From: Gammaproteobacteria bacterium
GTDB taxonomy: Bacteria; Pseudomonadota; Gammaproteobacteria; Steroidobacterales; XN24
DNA: 64,000 nucleotides
NCBI GenBank assembly: GCA_029287575.1
Contig: JARFQW010000032.1
Span: 1 to 64,000, forward strand
Reading direction: 5' to 3'
Position 1 is the stretch's first letter, and every line of letters starts with the position of its first letter. Below, in pieces: positions 8,791 to 17,289 of the stretch. A model generated the notes under the pieces. That model saw nothing but the letters and a program-made list of their open reading frames with translations. It had not been told where the DNA came from and did not search any database. Made by a program: the position numbers and the translations under genes.

Positions 8791-10740
8791 TCAGCCTGTG
8801 TTGCGCCGGTTCTGAATGATCTCGTCCACAACGCCCGGGTCCGCAAGCGTCGAAGTGTCGCCAAGGGAGCCGTAGTCATTGGCCGCCACCTTGCGGAGGA
8901 TGCGGCGCATGATCTTGCCCGAGCGAGTCTTTGGCAAGGACGGAGTGAACTGAATCAAATCGGGTGATGCGATCGGGCCGATTTCCTTGCGTACCCATTG
9001 CCGAAGCTCCTTCTCAAGCTCATCGCCGGGTTCCTCACCCTGCTTTAGCGTCACGTAGACATAGACACCCTGGCCCTTGATGTCGTGGGGATATCCCACG
9101 ACCGCGGCCTCGGCGACCTTGTCGTGGGCCACCAGGGCGCTTTCGATTTCGGCGGTGCCCATGCGATGGCCGGACACGTTCAGCACATCGTCCACCCGGC
9201 CGGTGATCCAGTAGTAGCCGTCTTCGTCCCGGCGGGCGCCGTCGCCGGTGAAATAGGTCCCTTCGAAGGTGCTGAAATAGGTCTGCACAAAGCGATCATG
9301 GTCGCCGTAGACCGTCCGCATCTGCCCCGGCCAGCTGTCCAGCAGCACGAGATTCCCCTCGACCGCCCCATCGAGTTCCTGACCCTCGTTGTCCACCAGC
9401 GCCGGGCGTACACCAAAGAACGGCCGCGTGGCGGAGCCAGGTTTCAGGGCGGTGGCGCCGGGCAGCGGCGTAATGAGGATGCCGCCGGTTTCGGTCTGCC
9501 ACCAGGTGTCCACGATCGGGCAGCGCTCATCCCCGACTATGTGGTAGTACCACTCCCAGGCCTCCGGGTTGATGGGCTCGCCCACCGTCCCCAGCAGCCG
9601 GAGACTCTTGCGGCTGGTTCCCTTGACCGGTTCCTCGCCTTCGCGCATCAGCGCGCGAATAGCGGTCGGCGCAGTATAGAAGATCGAGACCTCGTGCTTG
9701 TCCACGACCTGCCAGAAGCGTGAGCTGTCCGGATAGTTCGGCACGCCTTCGAACATCAGGCTGGTCGCGCCGTTCGCCAGGGGGCCGTAAACGATGTAGC
9801 TGTGGCCGGTGATCCAGCCCACATCGGCGGTGCACCAGTAGACCTCGCCGTCCCGGTAGTCGAACACGTACTCGTGAGTCATGGAGGCGTACACCATGTA
9901 CCCCCCGGTCGTGTGCAGCACGCCCTTGGGCTGACCGGTGGATCCGGACGTGTAGAGGATGAAGAGGGGATCCTCCGCACTCATCTCCTCGGCCGGGCAC
10001 TCCGGCTCCTGCGAGGCCACCGCCTCCTCGTACCAGACGTCCCGGCTGTCATCCCAGGCAATGTCGGCGCCGGTGCGCTTGACCACGAAAACCTTCTCCA
10101 TGGTGGGCAGGGCGCGATCCGCCATCGCCCGATCCACGTTGGCCTTCAATGGAACCTTGCGGCCTCCCCGCAGGCCCTCGTCTGCGGTGATGACCGCCTT
10201 GGCTCCACAGCCCTCGATGCGGCCCGCCAGCGCTTCCGGCGAAAATCCGCCGAAGACGACGGAGTGGGGCGCGCCGATCCGGGCGCAGGCCAGCATGGCG
10301 ACCGCCGCTTCCGGGATCATGGGCATATAGATGGTGACCATGTCGCCGCGGCCGATACCGTGGGCCTTGAAGGCATTGGCCAGCCGGCAGACGTCCTCGT
10401 ACAGCTCCCGATAGGTGATCTTCTTGGAATCCGCCGGATCGTCTCCCTCCCAGATGATCGCGACCTGGTCGCCGCGGGTTTCCAGGTGCCGGTCCAGGCA
10501 GTTGGCGGACGCATTCAGCGTGCCGTCCTCGAACCATTTGATATGGACGTCATCCCGGGCGAAGGAGACGTCCTTGACCGTCGAATAAGGCTTGATCCAG
10601 TCGATCCGCTGGCCGTGTTCGGCCCAGAAGCCCTCGGGGTCCTCCACGGACCGGGCATACATGGCCAGATATGTCTCATTATCGCAACGCGCGGTGCGCA
10701 CGACTTCCGATGGCACTGGATAAACCTTTGTCTCGGTCAT
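8791..10740 (-). CDS. acs: Acetyl-CoA synthetase (AMP-forming)
   Basis: The 649-residue protein is a full-length acetate--CoA ligase: it activates acetate with ATP through acetyl-AMP and transfers it to CoA in the cytoplasm. The adenylate-forming signature [15 protein letters not shown], the acetate-pocket region around [11 protein letters not shown], the A8 hinge [15 protein letters not shown] and the regulatory/catalytic lysine in [12 protein letters not shown] are all present. The lysine is the residue acetylated in Acs of other bacteria. The start at 10740 follows GGAGGGA by eight bases. It heads an operon with crbR; the upstream region holds repeated TTAGACC words that could be regulator sites. 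Confidence 0.97.
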   Translation of the reverse strand: MTETKVYPVPSEVVRTARCDNETYLAMYARSVEDPEGFWAEHGQRIDWIKPYSTVKDVSFARDDVHIKWFEDGTLNASANCLDRHLETRGDQVAIIWEGDDPADSKKITYRELYEDVCRLANAFKAHGIGRGDMVTIYMPMIPEAAVAMLACARIGAPHSVVFGGFSPEALAGRIEGCGAKAVITADEGLRGGRKVPLKANVDRAMADRALPTMEKVFVVKRTGADIAWDDSRDVWYEEAVASQEPECPAEEMSAEDPLFILYTSGSTGQPKGVLHTTGGYMVYASMTHEYVFDYRDGEVYWCTADVGWITGHSYIVYGPLANGATSLMFEGVPNYPDSSRFWQVVDKHEVSIFYTAPTAIRALMREGEEPVKGTSRKSLRLLGTVGEPINPEAWEWYYHIVGDERCPIVDTWWQTETGGILITPLPGATALKPGSATRPFFGVRPALVDNEGQELDGAVEGNLVLLDSWPGQMRTVYGDHDRFVQTYFSTFEGTYFTGDGARRDEDGYYWITGRVDDVLNVSGHRMGTAEIESALVAHDKVAEAAVVGYPHDIKGQGVYVYVTLKQGEEPGDELEKELRQWVRKEIGPIASPDLIQFTPSLPKTRSGKIMRRILRKVAANDYGSLGDTSTLADPGVVDEIIQNRRNTG

Positions 10741-10827
10741 GGCCGAGTCCCTCCAAATCGTGGGTTGAGTTGACGGGGTGTTGACGCTTACCCGGAAGAG
10801 TCTTGCGCCAGCGCCCCGGTACGGCCA

Positions 10828-10865
10828 TTAGACCTTCGGAGGACCGAAGGATTCCGCCTTAGACC
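10828..10865. promoter_or_regulatory. Candidate regulator sites between acs and the porin gene
   Basis: TTAGACC occurs twice in direct orientation (10828-10834 and 10859-10865), with starts 31 bp apart, or three helical turns. Between them is a perfect 7-bp inverted repeat, CCTTCGG / CCGAAGG (10833-10839 and 10844-10850). The region lies between divergent acs and porin genes. Binding by CrbR is a guess. Confidence 0.35.
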
Positions 10866-10940
10866 ATTGACTAATACCAAGGCGCTACAAGGGGGTTCAT
10901 AGTCCGGGCCAGTGGCTTCCAAACACAGGGAGACATAGCC

Positions 10941-12122
10941 ATGTTGACAAGAAAAGCCATCCGTTTTGCGCTCCTCCCCGTCGCGGCGGGCGCCCTCCTG
11001 GGCACCTCCAGCGGCGCCCTCGCGGCCGGGTCCTGGGATGCCGGCAGCTTCAAGCTGAGCTACGGCGGATACATCAAGCTCGATGTGTTGTATTCAGACT
11101 ACAGTGACGGCAATCCCGCCAGTAACAGCATCGGCCGTGACTGGTATGTGGCGTCTACCACGCCGGTCGGCGGCGATGACGACGATGCCGTACTCGACGC
11201 CCACGCCCAGCAGTCACGCTTCTTCTTCGCGACGGAAGCCGATGTGGGCGGCAAGAAGGTCACCTCCCGCTTCGAGTTCGACTTCATGGTCAGCCCGGGG
11301 GGTAACGAGCGGGTATCCAACTCCTATAACCCGCGCATGCGCCATGCGTTCTTCACGTATGACAAGTTCCTGTTCGGCCAGACCTGGTCCACGTTTCAGA
11401 ACGTGAGCGCCCTGCCGGACACAGTGGATTTCGTCGGTGCATCGGATTCCACGATCTTCGTTCGCCAGGCGCAGGTTCGTTACACGACCGGTAACTTCGC
11501 CATCGCGCTGGAGAATCCCGAGACCACGGTGTCCAACTTCGCGACCAGCGGCCGGATCGACGCGGACGACAACAACGTTCCCGACCTGGCGGCCCGGTAC
11601 ATCCTGAAGACCGGTTTCGGCGATTTCTGGGCGGCCGGCCTCGTGCGCCAGCTCAAGATCCAGGACGATGCCGCGTCCGGAATCGATGACGACGACGTTG
11701 GCTATGGCATCAGCCTCTCCGGCAAAATTCCCTTTGGTGACAAGGGCAGCGATTTCCGCTTCATGGGCAGCTTCGGCGAGGGCATGGGCCGCTACATGGG
11801 CCTGAACCTCTTCAACGGTGCGGAATCTGATGCCAGCGGCAACATCGACGCGCTGGAAAGCTACGGTGCCTTTGGTGCGCTGCGTCTGGTATGGAACTCC
11901 AGCTGGCGTTCGAGCTTCGTGGGCAGCATCGCCGAAGCGGATAACAGCGGTGACATCGGCGGGGCCACCAAGAAGGCCTGGAGCATCAGCGGCAACGTCA
12001 TTTACTCGCCGGTTCCGGGTATCGACCTGGGTCTCGAGCTTCGCTACGCCGAGCGTGAAGTCGAGAACGGCGACGACGGCGACCTGACCCGCGTGCAGTT
12101 CGGCGCCCGCTACAACCTCTGA
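10941..12122 (+). CDS. DcaP-like outer-membrane porin
   Basis: The 393-residue protein starts with a clear signal peptide (residues 1-29, cleavage after SSGALA). The mature part opens with SFKLSYGGYIKLDVLYSDYS, typical of DcaP-family trimeric porins, and continues with alternating beta strands and acidic loops. It ends in VQFGARYNL, whose terminal hydrophobic residue fits an outer-membrane barrel. The family takes up dicarboxylates or other small anions; acetate uptake is suggested only by position between acs and the rest of the locus. GGGAGA precedes the start. It is followed by a strong terminator. Confidence 0.82.
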   Translation: MLTRKAIRFALLPVAAGALLGTSSGALAAGSWDAGSFKLSYGGYIKLDVLYSDYSDGNPASNSIGRDWYVASTTPVGGDDDDAVLDAHAQQSRFFFATEADVGGKKVTSRFEFDFMVSPGGNERVSNSYNPRMRHAFFTYDKFLFGQTWSTFQNVSALPDTVDFVGASDSTIFVRQAQVRYTTGNFAIALENPETTVSNFATSGRIDADDNNVPDLAARYILKTGFGDFWAAGLVRQLKIQDDAASGIDDDDVGYGISLSGKIPFGDKGSDFRFMGSFGEGMGRYMGLNLFNGAESDASGNIDALESYGAFGALRLVWNSSWRSSFVGSIAEADNSGDIGGATKKAWSISGNVIYSPVPGIDLGLELRYAEREVENGDDGDLTRVQFGARYNL

Positions 12123-12169
12123 TCGAAAGCATCGGTTCCGGTCTTCGGATCGGAGCTGAATCCGTCCGC

Positions 12170-12202
12170 GGGGCCGGCTCGTTGCCGGCCCCGCTCTTTT
12201 TT
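12170..12202 (+). terminator. Rho-independent terminator after the porin gene
   Basis: A 9-bp GC stem (GGGGCCGGC / GCCGGCCCC) with a 5-base loop is followed by GCTCTTTTTT. It lies 47 bases after the porin stop and 30 bases before the next start codon. Confidence 0.92.
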
Positions 12203-12231
12203 CCCTCCCGTTCCCACGCTATCGTGCGGTC

Positions 12232-14016
12232 ATGACCGGACTCCTGGATTTTTCCGATACACCGTTCGCCGCTCTGACCGAGAAGGAGCTGGGAATTGTG
12301 CGGGGCCGTCTGGGCGTGGCCAGTTTTGCCCAAGGCGAGGTGCTCAAGGCCGCCGGCGACCGCTGGAGCGAGCTGTTCCTTGTTCTGAGGGGCACGGTCC
12401 AGGCCGAAGCGCCGGATGGCACCCAGCGCCACTTCGGCCCCGACGACCTGGTAGAGGGCCGGGACCTGGTGCGGGGCGATCGGGACCGCGTCTTTACAGC
12501 GGCCAGGGAAACGGTCTGCCTGGTCCTCGGCCGCGAGACCGTTGACTGGCTGCTGCACCGGAACACGAAGTTCCGCCATGCCCTGGCAGAGAAACGGCCA
12601 CCCCTGTCCCGCATGCGTGCCGGCATGCCGGCCGGCGACGCGTTCACGATGGCCCGCGTCCGGGATGCCCTGGTCCGCAAACCCCTGGTGCTGGCCGCCG
12701 AAACGCCGGCAACCGAAGGCGTGACGACCCTGCAGGAGCGCAGCGGAGACTGTCTGCTGGTCAGCGACGACGGCCGCTACGGCATGGTGACCGGTACGGA
12801 TTTGCTCGAGGCCGTCACCAGCCCGGCGGGCCTCTCCCAGCCGCTGAAAAACGTCGCCACCTGGGACCTGGTCAGCGCCTCCCCGGACGATTTTCTGTTC
12901 GACGTGCTGGTCCGCCTCACCCGCCACCACATCGAGCGGGTCCCCGTGTTCGAGGAGGGGGAGCTGATCGGCCTGCTGGAGCAGACCGATATCCTGAGCC
13001 TGTTCTCTACACAGTCAGCGTCGCTGGGCATCCGCATCGAACGGGCGGAGAGCGTGGCCGAACTCGAGACCGCCGCCGCCGGCATGGTGGACCTCACCCG
13101 CATGCTCGTGGACCGCGGCGTGGACATCACCCTGGTCCTCGACCTGTTGTCGGCCCTCAACGAGCGGATCATGGCCCGGCTGTTCGGGCTGGTCGTTCCG
13201 AAGCAATTCCATGCCCGGACCTGTCTCATCGTGATGGGAAGCGAAGGTCGCGGGGAGCAGATCCTGAAAACCGACCAGGACAATGCGCTGATCGTCGCAG
13301 ACGATCTGGACTGGCCGCAATGCCAGGAGGCGATGAACCGGTTTTCCCACGAGCTCGGCCGGCTGGGCTATCCGCCGTGCCCTGGCAACTACATGGTCAG
13401 CAATCCCAAGTGGGTCGTTTCCGTTTCGGACTGGGAGACGCGGATCGACCACTGGCTGCGTCACCGGGACGGCGACGCCATGCTGGACCTCACGGTGTTC
13501 TCGGACTCCCATCCGGTGGCCGGAAACCGTCAGCTGTTCGAAACTCTCGAGGACTGGTTTCTGGAACGCCTCACAAAGAGCATCGGCTTCATCCCGTCCT
13601 TTGCCCATCCAGTCCTGCGCTTCCAGGTCCCGCTGGGATTCTTTGGCGGCATCCGCAAGGCCGACGAGGGTGTCGACATCAAGAAAGGCGGTATCTTCCC
13701 GTTGGTGCACGGGGTCCGCAGTATGGCGCTGGATGCGGCGATCCACGAGACCAATACGTTCCGGCGCGTCGATGCCCTGGTGGCCCGGGGGGATATGGAT
13801 GCGCCGGGGGGCGAGGACCTGAAGGCGGCGCTCGAGATTTTCATGCTTTACCGGCTGCGTCAGCAGATGGAGGCCATCGCCGCCGGGGAGAAGCCCACCA
13901 ACATCATCCGGCCGGCTGCGCTGCGGCGCATGGAGCGGGAGCAGCTGCGCCGGGCCCTGCGCACGGTCAAGGCCTTTCAGGCCCGGCTGGCGAGGAAGTA
14001 CCACCTGGAGATCTAG
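12232..14016 (+). CDS. DUF294 / CBS / cNMP-binding-like nucleotidyltransferase protein (copy 1)
   Basis: The 594-residue protein has a cyclic-nucleotide-binding-like N-terminus (about 1-115) that lacks the usual phosphate cassette, two CBS motifs (about 135-265), a DUF294 nucleotidyltransferase-like domain (about 290-430) and a DUF294 C-terminal helical domain. The nucleotidyltransferase motif is complete: MGSEGRGEQ followed by TDQDNALIV near residues 333-355, with both aspartates of the DxD pair. The family resembles the GlnD uridylyltransferase core, but no substrate is established. It begins a run with the exonuclease and deaminase genes (9-base gap, then a 4-base overlap). Such proteins often neighbour acetate-switch genes, suggesting a regulatory role. 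Confidence 0.85.
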   Translation: MTGLLDFSDTPFAALTEKELGIVRGRLGVASFAQGEVLKAAGDRWSELFLVLRGTVQAEAPDGTQRHFGPDDLVEGRDLVRGDRDRVFTAARETVCLVLGRETVDWLLHRNTKFRHALAEKRPPLSRMRAGMPAGDAFTMARVRDALVRKPLVLAAETPATEGVTTLQERSGDCLLVSDDGRYGMVTGTDLLEAVTSPAGLSQPLKNVATWDLVSASPDDFLFDVLVRLTRHHIERVPVFEEGELIGLLEQTDILSLFSTQSASLGIRIERAESVAELETAAAGMVDLTRMLVDRGVDITLVLDLLSALNERIMARLFGLVVPKQFHARTCLIVMGSEGRGEQILKTDQDNALIVADDLDWPQCQEAMNRFSHELGRLGYPPCPGNYMVSNPKWVVSVSDWETRIDHWLRHRDGDAMLDLTVFSDSHPVAGNRQLFETLEDWFLERLTKSIGFIPSFAHPVLRFQVPLGFFGGIRKADEGVDIKKGGIFPLVHGVRSMALDAAIHETNTFRRVDALVARGDMDAPGGEDLKAALEIFMLYRLRQQMEAIAAGEKPTNIIRPAALRRMEREQLRRALRTVKAFQARLARKYHLEI

Positions 14017-14025
14017 GAGCACGGG

Positions 14026-14643
14026 ATGCCGCTGAAGCCGCTGCGGGTCGCGCTGGACCGGAGACGCCACAAGGGCGGCCGCTGGGCCGGCCTGTTCAAG
14101 CCGTATAGCGGCGACGAAGTCGTTTCCCTGGACTGCGAGACAACCGGACCGGATCCGGCAAATGCCGGCATTCTGTCGGTGGCGGCGGTGCCCATCAACG
14201 GCCAGCGCATCCTCACGAGCGAGGCCCTGGACATCAAGGCGGTTCCGGAAAGTGAGATCGAGCACGGGGCGATCCGGGTGCACCGCCTGCGCCGCCAGGA
14301 CCTGGCCGACGGCCTGCCCATGGACGATGTCCTGGAACAGGTGCTGGATTTCGTCGGTAACCGGCCCATCCTCGGCTACAACGTCCGCTTCGACGCCCGG
14401 GTGCTGGACCGGCATATCAAGCCGCGTTTCGGCTTCCGCCTGCCCAACAAGCGGATCGAGCTCTCCGAGCTGTATCTGTCCCGCTGCCGGTCGGGAGAGG
14501 GCCAGGATGCGGATCTGCGTCTGGAAACGATCTCCGCAAGCGTCGGTTTGCCGCCTCCCCGGGGGCGGCACACGGCCCTCACGGATGCGGTCTTCGTCGC
14601 GGCGGTCTACGTGCGCCTGAAACACGGCAAGCGGCCGGCATGA
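14026..14643 (+). CDS. DnaQ-like DEDDh 3'-5' exonuclease
   Basis: The 205-residue protein has all three exonuclease motifs of the DEDDh class: SLDCETTGPD (Asp and Glu of motif I), LGYNVRFDARVLD (motif II) and RHTALTDAVF (His and Asp of motif III). It therefore should remove nucleotides from 3' ends of DNA or RNA with two metal ions. The length fits small standalone exonucleases of the DnaQ family that commonly accompany DUF294 proteins beside actP/acs genes. It starts nine bases after the DUF294 gene and its stop overlaps the start of the deaminase gene (ATGA). The true substrate is unknown. Confidence 0.87.
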   Translation: MPLKPLRVALDRRRHKGGRWAGLFKPYSGDEVVSLDCETTGPDPANAGILSVAAVPINGQRILTSEALDIKAVPESEIEHGAIRVHRLRRQDLADGLPMDDVLEQVLDFVGNRPILGYNVRFDARVLDRHIKPRFGFRLPNKRIELSELYLSRCRSGEGQDADLRLETISASVGLPPPRGRHTALTDAVFVAAVYVRLKHGKRPA

Positions 14644-15215
14644 AGAAAAGCCCCGGCATCGACGAGCTGGCCGGGCAGGTCGCCGCGCTCGACTTAACAA
14701 CCTCACGGCACGCGGATGATGCTGCGGGCCGGCTGGTGCTGGAGGAGGCGGTTGCCGCCCTGCGGGTCGGCAACTACGGGGTGGGCGCGGTCATTTTCGA
14801 TGCCCGGGGCGAGGTCGTGCTGCGGGCCGGGAGCCGGGTCATACGCCCGCAGTTCCGCTCCGACGGACACGCCGAAATGATGGCCCTGGGGTCTCTGGAA
14901 GCGGACCATCCCGCCCTCGTGCCGTCCACCCTGACCTTGATGGTTAGCCTCGAGCCGTGTCCGATGTGCCTGGCCCGGATCAAGCTGTCGGGAATCGGCC
15001 GGGTCCGGTACCTGGCCGACGACTATGACGGCGGCATGGTGCACCTGGCCGGGCGTCTGCCGCCGATTTTCCGGCTGCTGCACCCCGACCAGGATATTCG
15101 CCGGGCCGACGTGGACCCGGCGCTGAGGGAACTCGCCCTGGCACTGTTCGGCTGCAATCTGCGGGCGTTGCGCCGGGCAGTGCTGGCGCGCGCAAAAGGC
15201 CAGACCACGACCTGA
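14640..15215 (+). CDS. Zinc-dependent nucleoside/nucleobase deaminase
   Basis: The 191-residue protein has the cytidine/deoxycytidylate deaminase fold signature: SDGHAEMMAL gives the zinc-binding His and the catalytic Glu, and SLEPCPMCLARIKLSGI gives two zinc-binding Cys residues. This arrangement resembles guanine deaminase or tRNA-adenosine-deaminase-like enzymes more than cytidine deaminase, but the substrate cannot be decided from sequence. An N-terminal extension of about 35 residues precedes the core. The start overlaps the exonuclease stop by four bases, so translation is probably coupled. It converges on the second DUF294 gene. Confidence 0.82.
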   Translation: MKKSPGIDELAGQVAALDLTTSRHADDAAGRLVLEEAVAALRVGNYGVGAVIFDARGEVVLRAGSRVIRPQFRSDGHAEMMALGSLEADHPALVPSTLTLMVSLEPCPMCLARIKLSGIGRVRYLADDYDGGMVHLAGRLPPIFRLLHPDQDIRRADVDPALRELALALFGCNLRALRRAVLARAKGQTTT

Positions 15216-15251
15216 GGGGCGCGATCCCTTCGACCGACCGTCTGCTGTCCC

Positions 15252-17120
15252 CTATGGCAGTGCGTAGCGGGCGCCGAGGTGCTGGCGAAAGTCGCGCACG
15301 GTGCGCAGGGCCTCCCGCAGCAGGGTCAGTTCGCCGTGGGGCAGGTTGCTGGTATTCACCAGGTTCGCCCCCTCCGGCGGTATTGCCATCGTGCCCTGTT
15401 CCTCGATGCGCATGAGCTGCTGACCCAGGCGGAGCTGGATCAGCACGGAGAAGGCTTCCGTCAGGTCCCGGGCCAGCTGGCTGTCCAGAGTGCCGGATTC
15501 GCCTAGCGCCTTGAGGCGGCGAAAGGTGTTGGCTGCCTCCAGCCGGCCCTCCAGGGCAATGGTCCGGGCGCCATGAACGATCGGGAAAATACCGTAGTGC
15601 TTGACGTCGATGGCCCGGCCGGTGGTATCGCCGGCCTCGAAAAAGGGCGGCGGGTCGCCCACGGCCTTGGCGGGCAGGGCCAGGGTGGCAAGGGACTCGC
15701 GGTCGCGTGGCAGCGCCTCGTCGAGACTGTCTCTCAGCGTATCGAACAGGCTGTGGCGCCCGGCCAGCGGCGTGGCGTCGAGAAATGCTGACAGGCCCGT
15801 CACCGCCGTCTCGTCTTCGAGACGGCACCACTGGGTCAGCCGTCGGCTCCAGCCTTCGGAATCGAGCACCCAGTCCGGGTTGCTCACCATCATCCCGCCG
15901 GCCGACGGCGGGTAGCCGAGCTCCCGGGTGCGCTCGGCGAACAGCCGCAGGTGCTGGTCCTGCTCCCGCCATTCGATGCCGGGCTCTACGATCAGCGCGT
16001 TGTTCTGATCGGTGCGCATCACCTGTTCGCCCCGGCCCTCGGACCCGGCCACGAGCAGGCAGCTCTCCTCGAGCACGTGGGGCGGAACGATCAGCTCGAA
16101 GTTGCGCGCCAGGATGCGCCGGTGGAGCTCAGCGAGGAGGTCCATGATGAAACGCACCCCGACCTTCTGGGCAAACAGGGAGCGGGCGAGGTCCGGCAGG
16201 CCGGTCGAGGCGGCGGCGAGGTCGGAGAAACTCTGCGCACGATCCACGCGCAGGGCCAGAACATGGCTGTGGCTGGAGAGAAAACCGAGGATGTCGGTCA
16301 TCTCCACCAGCCCCGCGGGCGTGTCGCCCTCGAGTACCACCAGCCGCTCGATACCGTGCCGGGTCATGCGGATGAGGGCCTCGAACAGGAATCCACCCCT
16401 TTCGATGCTCAGCAGGTTCCACGTGGCCATGGGACAAACCGAAGCGTCGAGTCCCAGCCCTTCCAGGGCGACGGCCTCGAGCATGTCGGTGCGGGTGAGC
16501 ATGCCGTAGCGCTCGCCTTCACGGACCAGGACGCAGTCGCATCCGGCATCGCGCATGGTGGAGACCACGTCGCGGACGCTGGCCTCGCAGTCCACGACCA
16601 CGGCCGAGCGCATGCTCGTCTCGTCCACCCGGGCCATGTTGAAGTTCACAAGGTCCCGGTACGCGCCGCTCTGGGCCACCAGCTTGGTTTTCGTGGCCAG
16701 ATCCTGGTGAAAAAATTCCCCGAAGGCAGTGGAGGAGAACACCAGTTCCTGGAACACCTTCTTCGGGAGGGCGTGGCACAGGGTGTCCTCCCGGGCCACA
16801 TAGCGGTGCCGGGAGCGGCCGCGGAGCAGCGCCAGCGAGCCGAAGAGTTCACCGCTGCGGTAGTGGGCTACCGGGGCGGTGGGTGTCTCCGAGGCCGGGT
16901 CCTGTTCCTCGACCAGGCCCTTGTCGACGATAAACAGGCTCTGGGTCTCCACCCCCGCCGGGATGATCTCGTCACCGTCGGAAAAGAACTGGATATCCAT
17001 CGCCCGGACCGCGCGCTCTCGCAGCGCCGGTTCCAGCAGTCCGAAGGGGGGCTCGTTGGTGTCGAAATCCGCGTACACGAACACAGGCTGACCAGAAGGG
17101 TTTAGAGTGTCAATTCGCAC
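15252..17120 (-). CDS. DUF294 / CBS / cNMP-binding-like protein (copy 2) with altered catalytic motif
   Basis: The 622-residue protein repeats the layout of the first DUF294 gene: a cyclic-nucleotide-binding-like domain with the GELFGSLALLRGR cassette (about 80-110), two CBS motifs, the nucleotidyltransferase-like domain and the DUF294 C-terminal helices. The motif reads AGSEGRGEQ then TDQNNALIV (about residues 355-377), so the second aspartate of the DxD pair is replaced by asparagine. The start is a GTG without a clear ribosome site; the next Met is at residue 41, inside the conserved region. It may be a regulatory partner of copy 1 rather than an active transferase; that is inference. Confidence 0.83.
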   Translation of the reverse strand: MRIDTLNPSGQPVFVYADFDTNEPPFGLLEPALRERAVRAMDIQFFSDGDEIIPAGVETQSLFIVDKGLVEEQDPASETPTAPVAHYRSGELFGSLALLRGRSRHRYVAREDTLCHALPKKVFQELVFSSTAFGEFFHQDLATKTKLVAQSGAYRDLVNFNMARVDETSMRSAVVVDCEASVRDVVSTMRDAGCDCVLVREGERYGMLTRTDMLEAVALEGLGLDASVCPMATWNLLSIERGGFLFEALIRMTRHGIERLVVLEGDTPAGLVEMTDILGFLSSHSHVLALRVDRAQSFSDLAAASTGLPDLARSLFAQKVGVRFIMDLLAELHRRILARNFELIVPPHVLEESCLLVAGSEGRGEQVMRTDQNNALIVEPGIEWREQDQHLRLFAERTRELGYPPSAGGMMVSNPDWVLDSEGWSRRLTQWCRLEDETAVTGLSAFLDATPLAGRHSLFDTLRDSLDEALPRDRESLATLALPAKAVGDPPPFFEAGDTTGRAIDVKHYGIFPIVHGARTIALEGRLEAANTFRRLKALGESGTLDSQLARDLTEAFSVLIQLRLGQQLMRIEEQGTMAIPPEGANLVNTSNLPHGELTLLREALRTVRDFRQHLGARYALP

Positions 17121-17289
17121 ATGGTCGAGTGGCGCCCGGGACCCTCGGTTCTGCCCATCCCGCCGTCCTCGTCGAGCGCCGTCCCGTCAGCTGAGGAAAA
17201 ACGGGCTTTCCGCGCCGCGGACGTGCCGCAGTGCGGTATGTTGGTCGTAACAACCACTGGATATCCGGGTCGTCCGGGGAGGAATTTCG

